Made by a program: the position numbers and the translations under genes. A stretch of DNA of 54,236 nucleotides from an uncultured Actinomycetes bacterium (lineage in GTDB: Bacteria; Actinomycetota; Thermoleophilia; RBG-16-64-13): NCBI GenBank assembly GCA_903873715.1, contig CAIQPS010000110.1, positions 1 through 54,236 on the forward strand, written 5' to 3'. A model generated the notes under the pieces. The model saw nothing but the letters and a program-made list of their open reading frames with translations. It did no database searches and was not told the origin of the DNA. Positions 36,876 through 44,299 of the stretch are shown piece by piece. Positions within the stretch are counted from its first letter, which is position 1. Every line of letters starts with the position of its first letter.

Positions 36876-38141
36876 ATGAACAAGAGACTTCTTCTGATCC
36901 TGATGGTCCTGGTGCTCGGCCTCGCTGTGTTCGCCGCAGCCTGCGGTTCGAGTACGACGACCACGACGGCGGCCGGTACCGCCACCACGGCGGCTCCCGG
37001 CAGCACCGATACCACGGCCGGCGCCGCGACCGGCGAGCCCATCAAGCTCGGCTACGACGAGGGGTTCACCAACTTCATGTCCTACGACACCCTGCAGGGT
37101 GAGATGGGCATCAAGACGGCCCTCGCCATGCTCAACAACCAGTGGATGGGCCGTCCGCTGCAGTATTTCCCGGAAGACAGCACCTCCGACCCGGTCGTCG
37201 CGGTGGACAAGGCCCGCAAACTCGTGGAGAGCGACAAGATCAACGCCATGATCGGCCCGATCTTCTCCCCGGCGGCCAAATCCGTCACCGACTACCTGGG
37301 CAAATCCTCCGGCATCCCGATGATCTCCATCAACGGGCAGCCGACCGACAACCTGGCGACGGCGAGCGGGCTGGCCTTCCTCCAGATGGGCCTCTTCGAC
37401 TCCCAGGGCTACTACTTCGGTAAGTACCTGGCTGAGAAGGGCTACAAGACCGCCAACCTCATCAACTACGACGACACTCCGGCGCACGCCCTCATGGCGG
37501 GCTTCAAGAAAGCCTTCGTCGATGAAGCCGGCGGCAAGGTCATCAGCGAGAACTACATCGACATCACCACCGTGGACTTCAGCTCCTACCTGTCGGCGAT
37601 GAAACCGGCCGATGTGACCGTGGACTGGATCTTCGGTAACGGCGCGGTGCCGTTCGTGAAGCAGTACAAGGACTATGGCCTCACCGCCCCGCTCGCGGTG
37701 CCGATGTCCAACAACTACACCGACCCGCAGCTTGCCGAACTCGGCGACATCGCCCTCGGCATGATCGCCTGCGACTTCTACGCGTACACCCTCACCAACC
37801 CGGGCAACGCTGAGTTCGTCGCGGCGTTCGAGAAGCTGTTCCCCGACCAGGGCGGACCGAACTCCGAGGTCTACGGCGCCTACCAGGCCGTCATGGTCTA
37901 CCTCGAGGGCCTCAAAGCCGCCGGTGGCGACACCACCCCGGCCAAGGTCATCCCCGCGATCGCCGGTCTGAAACTCGACACCCCGGCCGGTCACGTGGAG
38001 TTCCAGAAGTTCCAGAACGCCTACATCCCGAAGCGCGACTGGTTCATGCTGGAAGCCCAGAAGGTCGGCGACGTCATCACCTGGGTGCCGGTGAAGACCT
38101 TCAGCCAAGTGGTGCTCGGGGACCTTACGACCGTCCCGTGA
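36876..38141 (+). CDS. ABC receptor lipoprotein (importer 2)
   Basis: A 421-residue Peripla_BP_6 type receptor. The signal MNKRLLLILMVLVLGLAVF ends in a lipobox with Cys23 (FAAAC). A Thr/Ala/Gly linker of about 30 residues follows, then the binding domain (PIKLGYDEGFTNFMSYDT). ATG 36876 follows AGGGGGG (36864-36870). It has the same layout as the importer 1 receptor but a shorter linker without the 24-bp repeats. The binding domains differ enough to suggest different ligands. Terminator 38175 follows. Confidence 0.92.
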   Translation: MNKRLLLILMVLVLGLAVFAAACGSSTTTTTAAGTATTAAPGSTDTTAGAATGEPIKLGYDEGFTNFMSYDTLQGEMGIKTALAMLNNQWMGRPLQYFPEDSTSDPVVAVDKARKLVESDKINAMIGPIFSPAAKSVTDYLGKSSGIPMISINGQPTDNLATASGLAFLQMGLFDSQGYYFGKYLAEKGYKTANLINYDDTPAHALMAGFKKAFVDEAGGKVISENYIDITTVDFSSYLSAMKPADVTVDWIFGNGAVPFVKQYKDYGLTAPLAVPMSNNYTDPQLAELGDIALGMIACDFYAYTLTNPGNAEFVAAFEKLFPDQGGPNSEVYGAYQAVMVYLEGLKAAGGDTTPAKVIPAIAGLKLDTPAGHVEFQKFQNAYIPKRDWFMLEAQKVGDVITWVPVKTFSQVVLGDLTTVP

Positions 38142-38174
38142 GCCAAGCCTTAGAATCGCGACATTGATCGCGCC

Positions 38175-38214
38175 GGCGCCGCGCCGCCCTTCGGGGCGAC
38201 GCGGCGCCGCTCTT
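38175..38214 (+). terminator. Terminator of importer 2
   Basis: A 15-bp GC stem with one mismatch (38175-38189 with 38194-38208), TTCG loop, followed by GCTCTTTT, 33 bp after the receptor stop. Confidence 0.8.
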
Positions 38215-38243
38215 TTCCGCCGACGTTCGAAGGAGGCACGCAC

Positions 38244-39662
38244 ATGAGCCAAGGGCCGGAGCCGCTGGCGCAGCCCGGGGGAGCGCAGCCCGGCGACCCG
38301 GGCGGCGTGGACATGCGGACGGTCGCGGACCTTATGCGCGAGGAGGAGCGGGCGTTCGAGGCGGCGCACCCGCTCTCGAAGCAGTCGTACGAGCGCGGCC
38401 TCGGGTGCTTCCTGTACGGGGCGCCGATGCACTGGATGCAGCAGTGGCCGGGCCCGTACCCCATCACTGTGGCGGACGCCCATGGCGCCCGCCTCACCGA
38501 CGTGGACGGCAATGAATATGTCGACTTCGCCCTGGGAGACACGGCGGCCATGTTCGGGCACGCCAACCCGGTGGTGGCCGAGGCCGTCTGCACGCAGATC
38601 GGGCGCGGCTCGACCATGATGCTGCCCACCGAGGACGCCGCTTGGGTGGGGGAGGAGTTGGCCCGGCGCTTCGGACTGCCCTACTGGCAGGTGACCACCT
38701 CGGCCACCGACGCAAACCGGTTCGTCATCCGGTTGTGCCGCATGTTCACCGGGCGGGACAAGATCGTCACCTTCAACTGGAACTATCACGGGAGTGTGGA
38801 CGAGACGCAGGTGGAGTTCGACGAGACGGGCGCGATGGTGCCGCGCACGGGCGTGCATCCGAACGCCGTGCACCACGAGTCGACCACCCGCCTGGTGGAG
38901 TTCAACGACGTGGCGGGGTTGGAGGAGGCGCTCGCGCACGGAGACGTCGCATGCGTGCTCACCGAACCGCTCCTCACGAACATCGGGATGGTGCCGGCCC
39001 TGCCCGGCTTCCACGATGCGCTTCGGCGGCTCACCCGCGAACACGGCGTCCCGCTGGTCATCGACGAGACCCACACCATCTCCACCGGCCCGGGCGGCTA
39101 CACGCGGGCGCATGGCCTGGAGCCCGACTTCCTGGTCGTCGGCAAGAGCCTGGCCGGGGGGATCCCCGTGGCGGTCTGGGGGGCGTCGCAGGACATGGCC
39201 GAGCGCATCTGGCGCGTGTTGCCGCACTTCCGGACCGGCGAGGCGATCAACCACTTCGGTTTCGGCGGCACCCTTGCCGGCAGCGCGCTGCAGATGGCCG
39301 CCATCCGGGCGACCCTGGAGCGAGTGATGACCGACGAGACCTTCGCCCGCATGGCCGGCCGAGCCGAGCGGTTCGAGCAGGGGGTGCTGGGCGTGTTCGC
39401 TCGCCGGAGACTGCCGTGGCACGTGACCCGCATCGGCGCCCGGGTGGAGTACCTGTTCAGGCCGGACCCGCCACGGAACGGCGGGGAGGCCCATCACGCG
39501 AGGCACCCGGTCCTGGAGGCGTGCATCCATCTCTACCTGCTGAACCGGGGAGTCCTTCTGACCCCGTTCCACAATATGGCGCTCATGTGCCCGTTCACCA
39601 CGGACGAGGACGTGGATCTGCACACCCGGCTGCTCGACGGATGCCTGGCTGAGATCGTCTAG
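38244..39662 (+). CDS. Class III PLP aminotransferase, glutamate-1-semialdehyde aminomutase-like
   Basis: A 472-residue PLP enzyme. PLP Lys301 lies in FLVVGKSLAGG. Other features are DVDGNEYVDFALGDTAAMFGHANP, FNWNYHGSVDET, VIDETHTISTGPGG and NHFGFGGTLAGS. The N-terminal 25 residues are Gly/Pro-rich. The HTISTGPGG and GHANP features resemble glutamate-1-semialdehyde aminomutase-like and beta-amino-acid aminotransferases more than GABA aminotransferase. No other tetrapyrrole gene is nearby, so a catabolic role is more likely. The start is supported by GAAGGAGG. It may be cotranscribed with importer 2 at low level through the terminator. Confidence 0.88.
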   Translation: MSQGPEPLAQPGGAQPGDPGGVDMRTVADLMREEERAFEAAHPLSKQSYERGLGCFLYGAPMHWMQQWPGPYPITVADAHGARLTDVDGNEYVDFALGDTAAMFGHANPVVAEAVCTQIGRGSTMMLPTEDAAWVGEELARRFGLPYWQVTTSATDANRFVIRLCRMFTGRDKIVTFNWNYHGSVDETQVEFDETGAMVPRTGVHPNAVHHESTTRLVEFNDVAGLEEALAHGDVACVLTEPLLTNIGMVPALPGFHDALRRLTREHGVPLVIDETHTISTGPGGYTRAHGLEPDFLVVGKSLAGGIPVAVWGASQDMAERIWRVLPHFRTGEAINHFGFGGTLAGSALQMAAIRATLERVMTDETFARMAGRAERFEQGVLGVFARRRLPWHVTRIGARVEYLFRPDPPRNGGEAHHARHPVLEACIHLYLLNRGVLLTPFHNMALMCPFTTDEDVDLHTRLLDGCLAEIV

Positions 39663-39706
39663 CCCCGGCACCCTCGCGGCGAGGCGCAGCCGTAGCCTGG
39701 CAATGA

Positions 39707-39743
39707 AGAAGGCCCCCCGGCGCTGAGCGCCGGGGGGCCTTCT
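39707..39743. terminator. Bidirectional terminator between convergent operons
   Basis: A 17-bp perfect inverted repeat (39707-39723 with 39727-39743) with loop TGA. The GGCCCCCCGG core is flanked by AGAA on the left and TTCT on the right. It separates the aminotransferase from the small subunit gene on the opposite strand. Confidence 0.8.
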
Positions 39744-39768
39744 CGTCAGGCCTGACGATGTCCGAGGA

Positions 39769-40587
39769 CTACTTGGCGAGAGCGATGTCTCCCAGGTTGA
39801 CGTCCTTGGCGGTCACGATCCCGTCGATGGTCTTGGTGGCGAAGCCGGGGGCGGCGATCGTCAGCGTGAAGCTGGCGTCGTCGGCCAGGCCGCGGAACCA
39901 GAAGTCGCCGAAGCCGTCGGTGGTGGCGGTGCAGGTCGCGCCGTCGGCGCCTTTGAGCGTCAGGGTCGCGCCCTCGACGATCTCTTTGGCAGCCGGGTCG
40001 TAGATCGTGCCGGCCACGAACTTCTTCGGGATGTTGAGGTAGTACACCCGGGGCTTGCATCCCTCTTCAGGCATGAGGATCTCAGCCTTGGCGATGAGGT
40101 CCGCGAAGTCCTCTTCCTCACCGAACATGATGGCTTCGGTGTGGCAGGCGTCCGCGCAGCGCGGGACCTTCCACTCGCCGCCGTCGAGCAGGTGGGCGCA
40201 CCCGGTGCACTTCTGCGCCAGGTTCAGGTCGTCGTTGAAGTAGATGGCGTCGTACGGGCAGGCGTCCACACACATGCGGCAGCCGATGCACTTGTCGGCG
40301 TCGATCTCCACGAGACCGTCTTCGCGTTTGTACATGACACCCTCGACGTCGCACGCCTTGATGCAGGGCGCGTCGTCGCAATGCTGGCAGAGCAGCGGGA
40401 TGTAGTGCATCTCGACCTTGGGCACCGTGCCGCGGATGTACTCCTTGAGGTGCATCCAGAACTGCCCGGTGTCGGGCTGCGGCTTGGCGATCGGCGACCA
40501 GTCATTGCCGACGTGCTCGTCCTTGCAGACGAACTGGCAGGCGTAGCAGCCGGTGCACTTATCGACATCGATAACGAATACCTTCAT
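39769..40587 (-). CDS. Transhydroxylase-like small subunit 1: four [4Fe-4S] motifs plus C-terminal Cna-B-like domain
   Basis: A 272-residue protein. All four ferredoxin motifs are complete: Cys11/14/17/21 (CTGCYACQFVC), CQHCDDAPCIKAC, CIGCRMCVDACP and CTGC...CADAC. Residues about 195-272 form a beta-rich carboxypeptidase-regulatory/Cna-B-like domain (VAGTIYDPAAKEIVEGATLTLKG...). That layout matches the small subunit (AthS, about 274 residues) of Pelobacter pyrogallol:phloroglucinol transhydroxylase. The Pelobacter protein binds only three clusters. Four intact motifs suggest real electron transfer, so a reductase is also possible. It follows the large subunit by seven bases with AAAGGTAAGG before the ATG. 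It is cytoplasmic with no signal. Confidence 0.88.
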   Translation of the reverse strand: MKVFVIDVDKCTGCYACQFVCKDEHVGNDWSPIAKPQPDTGQFWMHLKEYIRGTVPKVEMHYIPLLCQHCDDAPCIKACDVEGVMYKREDGLVEIDADKCIGCRMCVDACPYDAIYFNDDLNLAQKCTGCAHLLDGGEWKVPRCADACHTEAIMFGEEEDFADLIAKAEILMPEEGCKPRVYYLNIPKKFVAGTIYDPAAKEIVEGATLTLKGADGATCTATTDGFGDFWFRGLADDASFTLTIAAPGFATKTIDGIVTAKDVNLGDIALAK

Positions 40588-40594
40588 CTATGCC

Positions 40595-43216
40595 TTACCT
40601 TTCCACGACCCACGCGTCGAAGCGTAGGCCTGCGCCGGGATCGTACTTACGGGCGAAAGCATCCGGGTAATCCCTGCGCCACGCCTCCCACTCTTCATTC
40701 TTGACCTTCTGGACGTCCACGATGTAGCCACTGGTGGCCTGGCCGCAGCAGTTCTTGGAGGTCAGTCCGTTCGGAGCGATGGTGTTGATGGCGCCGCCGC
40801 GGTCGACCTTGCCGGGGATCAGCGGGTCGTGCCGGGCGCCGTGGTCCACGTAGACCACGCCGGGCATGATGCGTTCCCAGACACGGGCGCCGACGAGGAC
40901 GATACCGCGCTCGTTGAACACCTTGACGACGTCGCCGTCTTTGATGCCGCGGGCTTCGGCGTCCCCAGGGTTGATCCAGATCGGCTCGTAGTTGTAGCCG
41001 TCGAAGCCGAGGACCTTGCCGGTCGGGGTCTCGCGGGCCCACACGATGTCGTCACCCTGGGCGTGAGTACGCCAGCGCGGGTGGTTGGACATGAGGAGGA
41101 GCGGGAACATCCCGGCGCGCTCGCTGGCGAGGGATTCGTCGTGCGTGATACCGCGTTCGACCCACTGCGGGAAGGGCGGGCGTTCTTTGTCGTCCGGGAA
41201 GTGGTCCGCGAGCCGCTGCGAGTAGAACTCGAGCAGGCCGCTCGGGGTCAGGAGCGGGTTGCTCTTGGGATCCTCGTAGAACTTGCGGAATCCCGGAGGA
41301 TCCTGCTCCCAGTCGGTCGCAGTCTTGTACACGTAGGTCTTCTTCTCGTAGAAGTCTTCCCACGTGGTCAGCTTGTCCATCTTCATGGCGTCGAAGACGA
41401 TCTTCTGCAGGTCCATGGTGGACAGGCCGCCGGTGAACTCGTCACCGTAGCCGAGTTTGTCGGCGATGGCGGCCACGATCTCGTAGTCGCTCTTGGATTC
41501 GCCGACCGGGCGGACCGACTGTTCCTGGATGGACACGCTCGCGAAGTGCGGGCCCTGCCGCACGGTGGTCACGATGTCCTCGACCTCGAGAGTGGTGTTG
41601 GCCGGCAGGATGATGTCGGCGTACAGGCACTCGTTCTCGAGCCAGGGATGCTGGGCCACGATGGTCTCGATGCTGTCGTGCTTCATGGCATCGATGGTCC
41701 AGTTGCCGTGGTTCCAGCAGGTGATGCGGCACGGGGTGTCGGTCCAGATCATGTGGATCGGGACGCCGCCCTTTTCCTTCTCGATCGGGTAGGTGTACTT
41801 GGTGAACTGCTCTTCCGTCTGGCACTCCTGGCCGCCGCTACCGTGGAAGACCAGCGGGGCCTTCATGATGGCGTCCTGGATGAGGGTCTTCGGGATGAGC
41901 TGCGGGCCCCAGGCGTGGACGGTGGTCCAGCAGGGTTTGGTGAGGCGCTCGGGGAGGTCCGGGTTGAAGAAACGGACGCTGCCCAGGCCCTCGGCGCGTG
42001 GCATACCGAAGTAGGTCATCTGCGCCTGGTGCACGCCGGGGCCGCCGAGGCCCTGCATGCCCAGCATGACGCACTCGAGACGGCCGGGCTCGTGAGAGTA
42101 CGGGCCGCGGAAGGCCGAGCCGCCGAAGTAGTGGATGATGGAGGTGGTGTTCTTGGCGAACTGGCGGGCGAGGGCCTTGATGGTCCACTCGGGCACGCCG
42201 CACTTCTTGGAGGCCCATTCGGGGGTCTTCGGGAAGCCGTCTTCATCGGTCCCGAGGACGTAGGCCTCGATCTTGTCCATGCCGACCGCGTGGGTCTTGA
42301 CGTATTCCTTGTCCCAGGTGCCCTCGGTGAGCCACACGTAGATGACGGCCAACTGGAGAGCGGCGTCCGTGTTCGGCAGCACCGGGATCCACTTGTCACC
42401 ATGGACGGCGTTGGCATAGTTCAGGTCCGGGCAGATGTAGACCTGTTTGATGCCGGCGCGAGTCCAGAACTGGGAGATGCGGCTGGCGTACTGGCCGGTG
42501 AAACCCCAGGGGGTGGTCTCTTCGTCGCAGCCCCACTTCAGCACCATGTCGCAGTTCTCGGAGATGTCTTTGATGAGGTTGGCCGCCGGGGACATCATGC
42601 CCTGGAAGCCCTGGCCCCACACGTGCTTGGCGCCCCAGTACCAGCCCTCCCAGGAGTCCGGGTTACGGACCTGCTGGGTGAAGCCGCCCATCATGTCGAG
42701 CAGGCGGGCCTGATGGCCGTGCGGGGTATGGATGGTCTTGTTCTCGCCGTGGCCGTCACCCTGGGCGAGGATGGCGAGCGGGCCGTATTCCTTATGGATC
42801 CTAGTGACTTCGGAAGCCACGAGGTCGATGGCCTCTTCCCAGGAGATGCGCACATACTTGCTCTTGCCACGGTTCTGGGGGTTGCGTTCCCCGTTCGGGT
42901 CCCAGTCCACGCGCTTGAGCGGGAACTTGATCCGGTTCGGGGAGAAGGTGCGCTTCTTGTAAGCCAGGGAGAACGGCGCCGGCAGGGCCTTGGACAGCGG
43001 GCTCAGGCTCTCGCCGTTGCGCGTGATGGTCCACGGGCGCAGTGATTCGAAGTCGGTCTTCCAGTCGTATTTGTAGGGCCGGATACGGATGGCCTTGCCG
43101 TCCTTGACGTCGACGAAGCACTCGCCGCCGCCGCCGAGGAGGCCACCCATGGCCAGGTTCTTGATGGTGACCTTGTCGACGCTTACGTCGACCTTTTTAC
43201 GGTCCTTATCCCCCAT
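40595..43216 (-). CDS. Transhydroxylase-like molybdoenzyme large subunit 1
   Basis: An 873-residue bis-MGD enzyme, about the size of Pelobacter AthL (about 875). It lacks the N-terminal four-Cys [4Fe-4S] motif seen in most of the superfamily; only one Cys (33) occurs early. The Asp187-Ser188 of NPDSWEGW sits where AthL has Asp174 and Mo-ligand Ser175 (numbers from memory), and His156 (GDGHGE) corresponds to His144. AthL transfers a hydroxyl between phenols, turning pyrogallol into phloroglucinol without net redox change. No Tat signal, so it is cytoplasmic. GAAAGGAAG precedes the ATG. It may be cotranscribed with the IclR gene 105 bp upstream. The exact substrate is unknown; related catechol dehydroxylases are the alternative. 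Confidence 0.88.
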   Translation of the reverse strand: MGDKDRKKVDVSVDKVTIKNLAMGGLLGGGGECFVDVKDGKAIRIRPYKYDWKTDFESLRPWTITRNGESLSPLSKALPAPFSLAYKKRTFSPNRIKFPLKRVDWDPNGERNPQNRGKSKYVRISWEEAIDLVASEVTRIHKEYGPLAILAQGDGHGENKTIHTPHGHQARLLDMMGGFTQQVRNPDSWEGWYWGAKHVWGQGFQGMMSPAANLIKDISENCDMVLKWGCDEETTPWGFTGQYASRISQFWTRAGIKQVYICPDLNYANAVHGDKWIPVLPNTDAALQLAVIYVWLTEGTWDKEYVKTHAVGMDKIEAYVLGTDEDGFPKTPEWASKKCGVPEWTIKALARQFAKNTTSIIHYFGGSAFRGPYSHEPGRLECVMLGMQGLGGPGVHQAQMTYFGMPRAEGLGSVRFFNPDLPERLTKPCWTTVHAWGPQLIPKTLIQDAIMKAPLVFHGSGGQECQTEEQFTKYTYPIEKEKGGVPIHMIWTDTPCRITCWNHGNWTIDAMKHDSIETIVAQHPWLENECLYADIILPANTTLEVEDIVTTVRQGPHFASVSIQEQSVRPVGESKSDYEIVAAIADKLGYGDEFTGGLSTMDLQKIVFDAMKMDKLTTWEDFYEKKTYVYKTATDWEQDPPGFRKFYEDPKSNPLLTPSGLLEFYSQRLADHFPDDKERPPFPQWVERGITHDESLASERAGMFPLLLMSNHPRWRTHAQGDDIVWARETPTGKVLGFDGYNYEPIWINPGDAEARGIKDGDVVKVFNERGIVLVGARVWERIMPGVVYVDHGARHDPLIPGKVDRGGAINTIAPNGLTSKNCCGQATSGYIVDVQKVKNEEWEAWRRDYPDAFARKYDPGAGLRFDAWVVER

Positions 43217-43321
43217 ATCAATCGTCTTCCTTTCTTGTTGATCTGCCCGGCGTGTCGTTGTTGGTTGGTGAACTGACCTCCCCCAGTAAGGTCGCTCTAC
43301 GGTCTTGCTGCATTGGAACCG

Positions 43322-44134
43322 CTAGGAAGCGGCTGCCAGCGTCGGATTGGGGTTCCACCCCAGGTAGGCAGAGAACGCGGCGCACGCGGATTTCACCGCC
43401 TGCGTGCAGAGCTCGCGCTCGGTGGGGCCGAAGCGGCCGGTCGGGACGACCACCGACACGGTGGCCGCGATGTTCCCCACCTGGTCACGCACCGGCGCAC
43501 CCACGGCGCAGGTGCCGATGTAGATGCCCTCGAGGTCGTACGCCACGCCTTCGTTGGCCACCCTGTCCAACTCGGCCCGGATCTCGTCCGGGTCGGTGAC
43601 CGAGTAGGGGGTGTGCTGCGGGTGCGGCTGGGCGAGGAGGGACTCGCGCTCCTCGGGTGACTTGAACGCGGCGTAGAGCTTGCCGTGGACCGAAACGAGG
43701 TCCCCGAGGATGCGCCCTGGCGCCGTGCGGCGCTTGAACGGGCGGTTGGTGTCGATGATGTCCACGCAGACAGGGAAACCGTCGATGTCGACGGCCAGGG
43801 TGACCGACTCCCCGGTCTCCTTGGTGAGTCTTTCGAGGAACGGCCGGGCGGCCTGCACGAGCGAGGAATTGTCCTCTGCTATATATGTGAGGGCCAGAGC
43901 GGCGGGGCCCAGGCGGTATCGGTTGGCGCTCGAATCGCGCACGAGGAAGGCCATGGATTCCAGGGTGCGGACCATCCGGTACGCGGTCATGCGGAGCAGA
44001 CCGGTCTGTTCGGCCATCTCGTCGATGGTCCATTCCCGGTGGTCGACGTCAAAAAGGCCGAGGATGGAGAGCCCGCGGACCAGCGCCCTCACAGAAAAGG
44101 GGTCGGTTTCCCGGGATTCTTTACTCGTCGCCAT
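43322..44134 (-). CDS. IclR-family transcription regulator (2)
   Basis: A 270-residue regulator. The winged helix is VRGLSILGLFDVDHREWTIDEMAEQTGLLRMTAYRMVRTLE (in part). The effector domain has LERLTKETGESVTLAVDIDGFPV, then GTCAVGAPVRDQVGNIAATVSVVVPTGRFG. ATG 44134 follows GGGGGGCTG. The frame stays open far upstream but that stretch is not IclR-like. It lies between the two transhydroxylase-like pairs and probably regulates both. It is a close paralogue of regulator 1 (28070-28891): the motif NRYxLGPA, the segment LLAQPHPQ and the end VVPTGRFG are shared. Confidence 0.91.
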   Translation of the reverse strand: MATSKESRETDPFSVRALVRGLSILGLFDVDHREWTIDEMAEQTGLLRMTAYRMVRTLESMAFLVRDSSANRYRLGPAALALTYIAEDNSSLVQAARPFLERLTKETGESVTLAVDIDGFPVCVDIIDTNRPFKRRTAPGRILGDLVSVHGKLYAAFKSPEERESLLAQPHPQHTPYSVTDPDEIRAELDRVANEGVAYDLEGIYIGTCAVGAPVRDQVGNIAATVSVVVPTGRFGPTERELCTQAVKSACAAFSAYLGWNPNPTLAAAS

Positions 44135-44176
44135 CAGCCCCCCAACGACTGCTGCTATCTCCGTGGCCCCTACTCC

Positions 44177-44250
44177 TTGCATTGGAGCCCAACGCTCCGC
44201 TACGATAGCCACGATACTATCAATATTATTCAACAATATCGAGATATCAA
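44177..44250. promoter_or_regulatory. Divergent promoters and palindromes between IclR 2 and large subunit 2
   Basis: Minus promoter: TTGATA (complement of 44245-44250), 16 bp, TAATAT (complement of 44223-44228), towards IclR 2. Plus candidate: TTGCAT (44177-44182), 18 bp, TACGAT (44201-44206), towards 44300. Inverted repeats GATAG/CTATC (44204-44208/44217-44221) and ATATT/AATAT (44223-44227/44235-44239) overlap them. GATATC (44243-44248) coincides with the minus -35 box, exactly as in the promoter beside IclR 1. Confidence 0.5.
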
Positions 44251-44299
44251 TTTGCGCTAGGTCGGTGCTCAATCCTCGATAGCTTGGGGGCGAAGTGTA

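Noticed and set aside
38244-39662. Glutamate-1-semialdehyde aminomutase (hemL) for heme synthesis
   Set aside because: No tetrapyrrole genes are near; the gene lies after an amino-acid importer, and its N-terminal extension and motifs are not diagnostic of HemL.
36732-39671. Very long open frames opposite to real genes, for example 979 codons here and similar ones at 11943-14261 and 23739-26099
   Set aside because: They mirror strongly supported genes. High GC at third codon positions removes stops on the other strand. Their translations are low-complexity His/Arg/Gly/Asp-rich.
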